The notes below the pieces were generated by a model, which saw only the letters and a program-made list of their open reading frames with translations, was not told the DNA's origin and made no database searches. From contig CAIIXF020000202.1 of NCBI GenBank assembly GCA_903813345.2, positions 34,135 through 98,134 on the forward strand: DNA of 64,000 nt, given 5' to 3'. Source of the stretch: Owenia fusiformis (taxonomy: Eukaryota > Annelida > Polychaeta > Sabellida > Oweniidae). Position 1 is the first letter of the stretch. Every line of letters begins with the position of its first letter. The position numbers and the translations under genes were made by a program. Shown one piece after another: positions 21,645 through 31,192 of the stretch.

Positions 21645-21924
21645 TCAAAATGAGAGTGTGTGCAATACATGTTATGTCCACTATGGAGCATTTTCGATGT
21701 GTTGTAAGATATATAGACATACACTTTAGAGGAGAGAATGACATTGTGTCAAATTGGCAAAGGGTTTTGGTACGTTTTTATGTCCTGATATGTCAAGAAG
21801 TAATAACATATTGTTATGGTCTCCGTTTTTTGACGGCGATCGATGGTTGATGATCGGCGTCTGTAACAAATTCTTACAACTTCCAATAACTTAAATACTG
21901 TTTAGACTGACTTCATTTTTTTCA
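21645..21924. other. No gene recognised
   Basis: Unique AT-rich DNA upstream of the nucleotidyltransferase promoter. A 66-codon frame at 21650-21850 has no recognisable domain. Confidence 0.4.
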
Positions 21925-22295
21925 GAATCATCTACATGTTTTCAGAAGTTCAAATCTGACTTTATATTTAAGATTTGACCTTCAATGACCTTTTCAAGAT
22001 CAAAAAAGGTCAAAAAGTATATTTTTTCAACTTGCTTCAAATTGACCAATTTTTGGGAATCGTGGACTACAAGTTATCAGAAGTTCAAATCTGATTTGAG
22101 ATTTGACCTTCAATGACCTGCTCAAGGTAAAAAGGTATTTTTTCAATTTGCTTTAAATTGACCATTTTCTCCAACAGAAATTCAAATCTGACTTTAGATC
22201 TGACATTCAATGACCTTCTCAAGGTCAAAAAGGTCTTTTTTCAACTTGCTTCAAGTTTTTTTTCAAAATCATCTACAAGTTCAAATCTGACTTAA
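21925..22295. repeat. Degenerate tandem repeat, about 100-140 bp units
   Basis: The blocks GTTCAAATCTGA, TTTGACCTTCAATGACCT, TCAAGGTCAAAAAGGT and TTTTTTCAACTTGCTTCAA occur in this order three times, starting near 21947, 22085 and 22184. The palindromic CCTTCAATGACCT and AAGGTCA motifs make it rich in GACC/GGTC words. Not coding. Confidence 0.7.
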
Positions 22296-23164
22296 GATTG
22301 AGCGCCTAATATTGTGAGGAACTAGGTGGTGACATTTTGTCATGTTAATGCCTTGTTTCCTCAGTTGTGTTTAGTGTGTAGTTGTAAAAATATAAAAAAT
22401 GTAAAATGCGGAAAATATAGTGATATATGATCGGGATATTTCGTCAGATTTAATGCCAATATTGGGAGATTATATCGGGAGAGGATACCTTGAAAACCGA
22501 TATTGAACATACGTAAAGATCGATATATCTCAGGAATGAATGACTTTTGGACTATAATCACGCCTAACCATCGACAAGGTACAGTCACGTGACAGTGACA
22601 AAATATGCCGTAGTACACTTTTGATGTACTATGTCATTTCCGCCATTTTAGATCGCCATTTTCTAGAATGAGGTAGCATTGATTTGATCAATATTGTGTC
22701 AGTTCATCATCAGGTAGTTGTTGCATTCGATTTGTAATTAAGTTGCAAATATGCATATCTACTTCAAATGATCCTCAGCAACTTCAATATCTTGTTATAG
22801 ATCTACCCAGTACGTCAGGGATCTCTAAATCTTGACTGAATTTCGCAAAATTCTCTCTAATTTTTGTTTTGCTATGCAAATAACAGCCAAACTACGACTA
22901 ACACAACTTAAGATAAGTCAACTCGAATGTATGTTGTCATATTGGCCTTACAGATCTCAATTCACAGTTAATTTTACAGTTAATGGAATGCTATAATGTA
23001 CGTGTAATAGAAGGAACATATTTTAATTTTATAATAAAGTAACAATTTATAATAATAGGGCTGGCATATCGAAAAATTTACTCTAATATTTTGTCCGTTA
23101 ATCCATAAAATTGTCATTGATATGATTAAATTTCAATGTTACTAATAATTTTTTAGTATTCCAT

Positions 23165-23803
23165 AACCCTGACTTTTGAACTTCTGCACTTTCCCCCCTA
23201 GGCAGACATATACCAATTTCTCCATAGTATGTGTCATATATCATATTTAAGCTTATCCAAAGTTACATTGATTTGCCAAATATGATGGTTCAAATGGTAA
23301 AAAGTAACAGGCATTTCAAAAATTAGCGTTTTGCCAAAAAGTTCATTTCAGTATCCTGGAAACAGCCCTGACCTGAATGTGACAGAAAATATGGATGCTA
23401 TTCTCGAAGATAATATATGGATATCGAGTTCTAAAAAGATAACGTTTAGGGTAGATACTCCAAGGAAACACTTCGTATGCCTTAAAAAGGTTTTATGAGG
23501 ATTACAAAACGCCATATCCCTATTTGAAGCCACTTTAAGGTCATATATGGAAAGTATTGCTGCTGTTAACACGGCGGCTAAGGAGACACACCGACTATTG
23601 TTTTGGTGTAAAACTGACTTTAATTTTGGCCAAACACTAACTTTTGAAATTCCTGTTACTTTTTTCCATTTGTGAGTTTAACCATGATACTCGGCAAATT
23701 AATGTAACTTTGGATGAGCTTTAGTATGATATACGACACATACATGGAGACATTGGTATATGTCTGCCTAGGGGGCCCATAATTTCGGGACACCCTGTAG
23801 CAT
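23165..23803. mobile_element. Deleted Tc1/mariner element nested in the 2-kb transposon
   Basis: The right end reads, on the minus strand, CTACAGGGTGTCCCGAAATT. The subterminal part CCTAGGCAGACATATACCAA is mirrored at about 23200 (CCTAGGCAGACATATACCAA on plus), and the arms continue for over 130 bases with mismatches. The extreme left end is eroded (ATAACCCTGACTTTTGAAC). A transposase C-terminus remains inside. Confidence 0.75.
23349..23607 (+). pseudogene. Tc1/mariner transposase C-terminal fragment
   Basis: The plus-strand frame reads QYPGNSPDLNVTENMDAILE and, after an internal TGA, continues to YMESIAAVNTAAKETHRLLFW. PGNSPDLN-x-x-EN is the third catalytic block of IS630/Tc1/mariner transposases, here with Glu kept. 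The N-terminal DNA-binding and first two catalytic residues are deleted and the frame contains a stop, so it is inactive. Confidence 0.85.
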
Positions 23804-24598
23804 AAAGTCATATTGGATTAGCTATTAAAGATCTCTCCATGAACTCCTTAAGATTATTAAAATTCATAAAAGTGCAACTAAACAAAACGTAACGTACCGA
23901 CGGCGAGTGGTCAAAGAGGTCGGAAGAAAACACGCCATGGTCACATATTAATCACCATATTAATACTTTCATAATAGCATTCAACGAAAAAATCACTTTT
24001 ACCTGTTTATCTGTACTAGGGATACAGGAGCATGTTCGTTGAACATCACTTGTAACGCATAAAACCCTTAATGCATTTTGAAATTAAATCATTGCAATGT
24101 TTAATATTATAACTCATGTATTTCAATTACAGGGACAACATACACCGTGAGTTGACAACGTACATTTCTGATTTTTTAAATTATATCAAATGCATGAATG
24201 TTTATTAAATGTTCACCTGTCCTAAACTGTGTAGTTTAGAGAAACACATTCTCATAAAAATATTCGACTCTCTGAGACGTCAGGGGAGAAAATCATCAAA
24301 GGAAATGTGTAAAAAACAACATTTTTCCAACCGAAGAATCGTATGGGTAGACTAACAACGAAAAAAATCGAAGATGTTTTAACATTATTAGAAAAATAAA
24401 TGTCTTTGAAATCGAATGCACGCGAAATCAAACATAAAATCCTTTGTGTACTCCTAAAATTTATTTTTGAAAACCTGCATCAAACCTACATCATAGTCTT
24501 CGCTCAAAATCAGTTAATAGTGACATAGTACATCAAAAGTGTACTACGGCATATTTTGTCACTGTCACGTGACTGTACCTTGTCGATGGTTAGGCGTG

Positions 24599-24955
24599 TA
24601 TAATACATGATGACGATGAGAGCTTAGCTGTCAATGATTAAAGACTCATGTGGAAGACTTTGTTGATTTAGATGAATTCCTTATCCCCCGCATTGGAGAT
24701 ACATATCGTGACCTTGTGTTACACATGGCTTAATTGGGCATCGCTGGTTATCTATTCATTCATGCGTTCTTTGGACTAACATAACCAAATGCTATAACAT
24801 GCGTATTCCCATCTAAATGATTCGTCTTTCAAAGAAAACTAGGATTTGTGGACATGTCTTGCTATCATGCCATCATACCCCAGTATGTCCATATGTCCAT
24901 ACATACTCTTTTTCATTCATTTACTTACCAAAATCAAACCACTGGTGATGCTACA
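24599..24955. other. No gene recognised
   Basis: Unique DNA between the transposon's target duplication and the plus-strand LINE. Nothing supported. Confidence 0.4.
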
Positions 24956-24959
24956 ATAG

Positions 24960-25715
24960 TTGGACTATATTCTTGTTTTTAAAATGCCATGTCTATTCGT
25001 CTTCCCACTCGGCGGAAGGATAAAGAATTCAAGATATATAGAAGGATGGAATAAAGATCTGAATTTGTCACTCAATCAAAATGATTGGAAGAAGATAAAT
25101 AAACTTAACAAACTGAGTAACTATGAACCTAAGTTATCATCCTTCACTTATAAAGTCCTTCACAGATTTTTAGCAACTAATACATACCTAAAAATGTGTG
25201 GACTCGTAGAGTCAAACATTTGCACTTTTTGTAAAGCAAATCCTGAAACGATTTGCCATCTTCTGTATGAATGTACTATTGTAAGTGCCGTATTAAATGA
25301 CATTAAACAATGGCTTCCTTTAGAGCTCACATTGCTATGCACTAAACAAAATGTATTGATAGGACCTGAGAGTATAAATGAGAAGACAATCATCTTAAAT
25401 AATATGCTATGTATTTTTAAAAGGTATGTTTATTTGTGCAAATATTCTATGCTAAAACCAACACTTAAAGGTTTTATAAGTAATGTGAAGGAATATTTTA
25501 TTATGGACAAACGGGTTGGCAGAGGCGATAAGTGGAAAATCATGGAAACAAAATTAAACAAATGAAACTGATGATTTTTTCCTTTAAATAAATAAAAAAA
25601 ATGCCAATGGTATAACGTCTCTTAAGACGAAATATTTAACCACTGTACTGTATTGTAAAATTGTTAAATGTAGATTTACCATGTAACTGTACTGTAATTG
25701 TTTTTTGCAATTGCT
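24960..25715 (+). pseudogene. 3' fragment of an L1/Tx1-like LINE, zinc-knuckle end
   Basis: The 201-codon frame at 24960-25565 is the C-terminus of a LINE ORF2. It includes FTYKVLHRFLATNTYL, then ICTFCKANPETICHLLYEC, a C-x2-C-x8-H-x4-C zinc knuckle of the RT-associated type, then LNNMLCIFKRYVYLCKYSM. Homology is clear only from about residue 20, and the ATG at the start is probably accidental. About 150 bases of 3' UTR follow. The element is 5'-truncated and faces a second, related LINE tail to tail across the T tract at 25723-25751. The two C-termini differ substantially, so they are separate families or old copies. Confidence 0.8.
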
Positions 25716-25719
25716 TTAA

Positions 25720-25722
<3 letters not shown>

Positions 25723-25753
<31 letters not shown>

Positions 25754-28700
25754 TTCTCTATTCAAACAGTACAAGTACAATAATTAGAACAGTTCAGATA
25801 TTTTTCACACCACCTCAATTCATTCAGACATTTGCAACAGTCATACTTTTAAGTTCAGGTACATAATAAAACATATTTTTTTCAAATTGCGCCTCATACA
25901 AATTGGGATTCACTTCGTCGAACTCTTTAATAAAAATATAGTACTTAATTGCAAGGGTAAGTCTATTTGGTAAGATATTTTTCTTATTAGCTTGCCTTCC
26001 AAAAACCATGTCATGGGCGTTAAAATCGAAATCAACTTTAAATAAACGCTTTAAATTCCCTTTGATTGCTTCCAGAAATATTTGAATTCTTTTGCACTCC
26101 CAGAATTTGTGTTTTAACGTATCTCGAAAGGCACAATAGTTACATTTAGAGTCATTTTTAATGCATATCTGCGCTAAAAAGGCATTTGTAGTGCAGATAC
26201 CATGAAGTATTTTAAACTGAAGTTGTCGCGTTTTATTCTGTTTCGTACACATATAAGGCATTTTAAAATAATCGGTTCTCTTTAATTCACGATCATGTTT
26301 GTCTTTATATAACGGTTCCAAGAACTTGTTTCCATTTAATATTGTTTGAATTGATTTAACCGTTATACTAGAGATTGTCACCTGTTTTTCACCAAGTTTC
26401 AAATACACGAGTTCTTCCTGTATGCTGGGTTCAAAGGTCGAACTTAAATCTGATTTCAATAAAAATTTCCAATCATTTGGTATAGCCGATATGATTGAAA
26501 AATACTCAAGAAAGTTGATATTAATATTATACTTAGTCTTAAACTCATTGTACTGTAAAAAAGCCCCATTCTCGTTAAGAAGGTCATTAATATAAATGAC
26601 CCCCTTTTCCATGACATGTTTGTACATCACCTCCTTATCATTCATTAGAATTGATTTGTTATTCCAAATTATTTCACCTTTAACCCCTGAGCTGGTTCTA
26701 GGCGGCGACCTATTTCTTAATTCTGAATAGTTTCGAAGCAAATTCATATAAAAGGTAGGAACACTGTGTGCCAATGTTTTAATATCATAATTACACTGCA
26801 ACAAAAAACTCAGTCCTCCAAGACGCTTGAAATAAACTTGAGGAATAAGCTTCCAGTGACTGGTTCGTGTGTCGAGTAAACGTCTTAACCACATTAATTT
26901 CAAGGCTTTCTCCATTGTGAACATATTAATCATTCTTAGACCCCCATCCTCAAAATCCCCTATTAAAGTATTTCGCTTAATTTTCTCACCCTTTCCTCCC
27001 TATAAAAAAGAATAGACTAGTCGTTGAGCCTTCGTCAAGATATCATCAGGCGTATTGGTCATTGTCATCGAGTATATTAGCTTCGACACTGCCTGGGACT
27101 TAATTATGAGTACTTTTCCATAAAAAGTAAGATCTCGCTTTGACCACAATATAAGAACCTTTTCAAGCATATTTAACTTTCTCTCAAAATTATCTGTGTT
27201 ATTTGCATTTGTGTCATATGATATTTTTATCCCTAAAAGTCTACTTGGTATCTTTACCCATTTCAGACCAAAAAGGTTTATTTCATTATTATGACGATCA
27301 CTTCCAATATACATACACTCTGTTTTTTCTCTATTAATACATAAACCTGATATTAGTCTGAAATCTTCAAAGATGTCCAATGCTTTTTGTAATGACGTTA
27401 CGTCCTTAAGAGTCAAAGTGGTATCATCTGCAAAAATCGCTAGTTTTTGACTTGCCTCGCCAATGTCAATTCCCTGTATACCATTGTCTTGTCTAATTTT
27501 TAAGGCTAGCATCTCTATAACAAGTAAAAAATTCAAGCAACTGATCGGGTCCCCCTGCCTGCATGAGCGTTTAACACTAAACCAGCCAGTCGACACGTTG
27601 TTGTTAAGGACACAACTTTTAATATCATTATTAAACATCTTAACCCATCGGATCAGGTCATCTCCGAAATTAAACACCCTTAGTACATGCTCAATATAAT
27701 CAAACTCGACACTGTCGTAGGCTTTGAGAAAATCCACCATACAAACGATTCCATGTATACCCCTCTTCTTGGTGTAGTCCAAAAGATCCTCGACATAGCG
27801 AATATTTTCTCCGATAAACCTCCCTTCAATAAAAGCAGTTTGATCCGATCCAATAATTTTACCTAGAACAGCATTTATTCTCTGTGCTATTGATTTGGAT
27901 GCAATTTTATAATCAATATTTAGCAAAGTAATTGGTCGCCAATTTTTTAAATATTCTGAATCTTTTTCTCCCTTCGGTATAAGGGATATAACACCTTGCC
28001 TTTGGCTCATTGAAAGAATACCCTTTTCAAAAGCAAAATTGAATGAGTTAACTACGGATTCTTTAATGTCACCCCAAAAATGCTTGTACCATTCGGAGCT
28101 AAGACCGTCACTTCCGGGTGTTTTTCCATTTTTAAATCTCTTTAAGGCTCTAAAACATTCATCAGTTGTTAAGGTTCCCTCACATGATAATTGTTCATTA
28201 TTATCTAATTTATCTATTTGTATTCCTTCATCAAAACGTCTAAATTTCTCACAATCTTTTAATGATTTCGATGAATATAGTTCTTCATAAAATGCTTTTA
28301 TTTGATTAAGAATTTCAGTCTCATCCGTAACAATGGCTCCATCAACAATAAGTCTTGTAATGTGTTTTTTATTATGGTTAGATTTTTCCAAATTGAAAAA
28401 ATACTGAGTACTTTTCTCCCCCTTTTCAACCCATTCAGCCCTTGAGCGTTGGATTGCCCCTTCAGCTTTATACTGATAAATTTCATTTAGCTTAGATTTT
28501 GCTTCATCGTATTTCCTACAGTTGTCTGCATTAAGATTATTTCCGTTGACCAGCTCACTGTCTAGATTCTCTAATAATTTAATTAGCTCTATCTCTTGCG
28601 CCCTAAGTGCCCTGGCCTTTTGCTTAGAAAACTCAATAGTTCGAACTTTAACTTTGTATTTTAGAAATTCCCACATTTGGATATTATCAAGGTCATTATA

Positions 28701-29021
28701 TTCTGTTTTAACATCTTTCACCAATTTCCTGATAATATTTTGATATTCTGCATTCTCAATCAGTTTATTATTAATTTTCCAAAAGCCAGGGCCTCGTTTA
28801 TTATTTCCATTTGACATAGTGTCTAGTAATACACATTTGTGATCAGACTTAACCGATGGAGCTATCTTACAGAGGCTACTGTTACCCATGTTTCTTTTAA
28901 TGAACCACATATCTAACCTACTTTTGGAAAGAGAATTTCGCATGTCATCTTTTGCATAAGATTCATAGGTATATTGAATTTTTGTGGGGTTCTGATGCCT
29001 CCATATATCAACGAGGTTGCT
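25723..29021 (-). mobile_element. Nearly intact L1/Tx1-like LINE, 5'-truncated
   Basis: One ORF2 frame runs on the minus strand from 29021 to 25824 with a single interruption. It is followed by a short 3' UTR with an AATAAA-like signal near 25755 and a T tract at 25723-25751, which is the poly(A) tail of a minus-strand insertion. The upstream end falls inside the endonuclease domain, as expected of incomplete target-primed reverse transcription. Its low decay contrasts with every other LINE in the window. Confidence 0.85.
25824..29021 (-). pseudogene. LINE ORF2: partial endonuclease, RT, zinc knuckle
   Basis: About 1065 codons in one frame. The end of an apurinic-type endonuclease is present: LVDIWRHQNPTKIQYTY, then SRLDMWFI and SDHKCVLL. 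The RT follows: GKTPGSDGLSSEWYKHFW, NWRPITLLNIDYKIASK, MVDFLKAYDSVE (first Asp), SCRQGDPIS, and an intact FADD near codon 500 of the open part. The C-terminal region ends with CNYCAFRDTLKHKFWEC, a C-x2-C-x7-H-x4-C knuckle, near 26110. The only visible lesion is a TAG at 27002-27000 where Trp (VYSFLW) is expected; reading resumes in the same frame with GGKGEKIKRN. The missing 5' endonuclease half and any ORF1 rule out autonomous activity of this copy. The ATG at 28943 is internal. Confidence 0.88.
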
Positions 29022-29094
29022 TTAACATGCTTATTCTTTGAAATAAAAAAAATTATAAAAAAAAAAGTTGTGTGTCTCTTTTATGAACAATAAC

Positions 29095-29350
29095 AGTACA
29101 CTAGTGATCCGCTCGATTACTCTGGAACCCTTTCGGTAACAAAATGTCGGAACGTCGAAGCTTTGATTTTTATTTTTTCCTTATTTCACGCGTCGTAGGC
29201 AGAATCCCCATGAAATTTTTTCTCACAAACGTGTGTCAGTATCATATGTTTTAGAAAATGTACATGTTTTCGAAAATATATCTCAGCAGACAACAGAATA
29301 ATCGATTTAATTCCTCGCTTAAGTTACATAAACGGTTTGGGTTAAAAGTC
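29095..29350. repeat. Half copy of the CGGTAACAAAATGTCGGAAC foldback family
   Basis: CTCGATTACTCTGGAA, CGGTAACAAAATGTCGGAAC, CCTTATTTCACGCGTCGTAG and CACAAACGTGTGTCAGTATC match one arm of the foldbacks at 44937-45290 and 47590-48065. The second arm is missing here. The DNA up to about 29440 has no other recognised content. Confidence 0.65.
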
Positions 29351-29479
29351 CAGATCTTTAACTGTTTTTCGAAATAACGTTTCTACCGCGTATAATTTTT
29401 CCCGGGAAATTAGATATCGTTCAGTGCGTACGATTTTTTGCTATTTCACCCCTGGTTATTAACGGTGGTAATAAAACTA

Positions 29480-29537
29480 ATAACGTCATTTCTGCGGGCA
29501 ATATAGGGAAATATTGCCCGCGGAAGTGACGTCATTG
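29480..29537. promoter_or_regulatory. GC-rich palindrome with a CRE (TGACGTCA)
   Basis: Arms ATAACGTCATTTCTGCGGGC and (reverse complement) ATGACGTCACTTCCGCGGGC meet at about 29508. The right arm contains the perfect CRE TGACGTCA at 29527-29534, and the left arm a near copy, AACGTCA. It sits about 60-110 bp before the inferred transcription start of MS4A-like gene A, where CREB/ATF sites often function. Function is inferred only from position and motif. Gene B lacks it. Confidence 0.45.
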
Positions 29538-29563
29538 TACTATTATTTATTTTCAAAACGTTA

Positions 29564-29722
29564 TTTAAAAATATTATCCCCCTGCATACAATAGAAGAAA
29601 ATCGATTCAAATGCGTACTTCCGTCCGCCATTTGTGGCAACAAAACCTAACGTTGCCGTTGTCAGGGTGTTCCGGTGTGCGTAGAAAATTCATAGTTTCC
29701 TGTCCACGAAAAGAGCAAGAAG
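29564..29722 (+). promoter_or_regulatory. Core promoter and 5' UTR exon of MS4A-like gene A
   Basis: The segment from about 29588 to 29735 aligns with the minus strand at 63860-63717, in front of MS4A-like gene B. Shared words include CAATAGAAGAA, ATCGATTC, GTCCGCCATTTGTG, ACGTTGCCGTTGT, CAGGGTGTTCCGG and the exon end GAGCAAGAAG before GTATGC. A TATA-like TTTAAAA at 29564-29570 fits a start near 29595. The exon ends at 29722 with a GT donor. CCGCCAT at 29624-29631 is a YY1-type site. The exon carries no start codon for the MS4A frame, so it is untranslated. Confidence 0.65.
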
Positions 29723-30097
29723 GTATGCATAATGCTTTTGTTTATCTTGTTTTTGAAGTTTGGATTTATTTTTCAATTTTTAGACCTTCACATCATTAGT
29801 TCCGTTTCATCATTTTTATGTCGCATATGGTAATTCTTATTTTTAAAACTTATTTCTTAGTGCTGCTCATTTGTAATATGCATCAGATATATTTCATGTA
29901 TGGAATATTTATTTCCTATTTTGTATTGCTTAGCACAATAAGAGGGGTTGAACAATTATATTTTGTTGTTTCGTTAATATAATGAGATTCATTTAGTGTT
30001 TTACCGATTGGTCTGGCAATTGTAATTTGATGATGTATTAGTTAATGAAAACGCAGAATGAAATCCTGTGCTAATGGCTGATGTGAAAAAGTTAGTC

Positions 30098-30170
30098 CAC
30101 ACCAGTGGGTATCGAACTCACGACACCTCGCTTGCCGGGCGATTGCTCTACCACTGAGCTATAGGACCGA
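30098..30170 (-). repeat. tRNA-derived SINE head (pseudo-tRNA)
   Basis: On the minus strand: GGTCCTATAGCTCAGTGGTA, then GAGCAATCGCCCGGCAAGCG, then GTGAGTTCGATACCCAC. The A box (TAGCTCAGTGG) and B box (GTTCGA) of a pol III promoter are present and a cloverleaf can be drawn with loop CCGGCAA (anticodon GGC, Ala-like). However position 33 is C instead of T, the top anticodon pair and one T-arm pair fail, and the 3' acceptor strand does not pair. It is better read as the head of a tRNA-derived SINE whose body extends to lower coordinates. It lies in intron 1 of MS4A-like gene A. Confidence 0.65.
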
Positions 30171-30627
30171 CTGGGTTTTCCACATCAACATTGCATATAT
30201 ACATATGTCTTACATGCCTGGTTTCCCGGACCCCATATAAGTAAACTGCCTTTCCAGGTTGTCAATCATTCTATTCATGATGCCACGTGTCTTTGATTGA
30301 ACATGTGTAAAATGATTGATCGTAGTAAGGGATCGGTGTATTATAGTTGATCAGCTTGCAGAGGATAGACACTAAAAGTGTCCATTTTTGCCAAAACAAG
30401 ATTATTATCATAGTTCGGATGGGTATAAAAATAGACCGTACTTTGACACTCGATATCTCCGTAACACTTACGTGTACATCGGTCATCATACCCTTAATAT
30501 ACAAATCAAATAACAGTTTCATTTCATTTTAAGATTTCTGTTTGTTGGACCAAAACCAAAAATATGAGTGACAAACGAACGTCCCGGATATTTTAAAATG
30601 ATGTCCTATCTTTGCTTCACCTGAAAG

Positions 30628-31086
30628 GTGATCAATTTGCTTTTCCATCTTCTTTGTACTGGTGCGCAAACATTTTTCCATGAACTGTTTAAGTCACGCT
30701 ATTATCGTGTCTTTTGCGCACAAACTCAAATGGAAAGTCTTATTTTTGCTCGTGAAGCCAACTTTCTTTACATTATCCGTCGAAAACTTATGAACGTTTC
30801 TTCGGCGTATTTATCTATTTTCTCAAATCAAATCATCCATTCCTTTCGACAGAATCTGTCCTCTCAACTTTCTAATCACATGGTTTACAGAAATGTTATC
30901 CAGTTTTCCCCGGTCTTTCGCAACTTTTGCCCCTCTCCAACCCTTGTCATTGAAAAATGTTGCGTTGATTTCCTTGTTGGCCGCAGAGAAAAGCATCTTG
31001 ATTCAGCAAAACACGTGCCTCTCTGGACGTGTGTTTTGAGACCTTGTTTTCATTTTAACTCTCGTTACAAATTATTTAAGCTATGA
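30628..31086 (+). other. 152-codon frame in intron 1, not recognised
   Basis: An open frame of 152 codons beginning MINLLFHLLCTGAQTFF lies between the SINE and coding exon 2 of MS4A-like gene A. It has no domain I recognise, no clear Kozak context and lies wholly inside the inferred intron. It may be chance or part of an unknown repeat. Confidence 0.2.
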
Positions 31087-31192
31087 TCTTAAAAATTGGT
31101 CAGCACATTACCAACATCATGGTATGAATGTGCAATGTAGCATCAAAGTTCGGCCCATTTTTTATGCCCACCCGATATATTCTTCAGTCAAC

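Larger units (their letters stand above)
22559..24598. mobile_element. DNA transposon with perfect 78-bp terminal repeats
   Basis: Bases 22559-22636 and 24521-24598 are exact reverse complements of each other, starting CACGCCTAACCATCGACAAG. The flanks give a 6-bp target duplication TATAAT (22553-22558 and 24599-24604). Inside each terminal repeat is the palindrome GTCACGTGAC. The interior encodes no transposase of its own that I can recognise; it carries a degraded mariner at 23165-23803. Superfamily is not assigned: the 6-bp duplication and CACGCC ends fit none of the families I know with confidence. The perfect repeats argue for recent movement. Confidence 0.85.

Noticed and set aside
22559-24598. 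Assigning the 2-kb element to Transib because its ends begin CAC
   Set aside because: The heptamer would be CACGCCT, not CACNRTG, and the target duplication is 6 bp, not 5.
30098-30170. Functional tRNA-Ala (GGC) gene
   Set aside because: A and B boxes are present, but C at position 33, mismatches in the anticodon and T arms and an unpaired acceptor stem indicate a SINE head or pseudo-tRNA.
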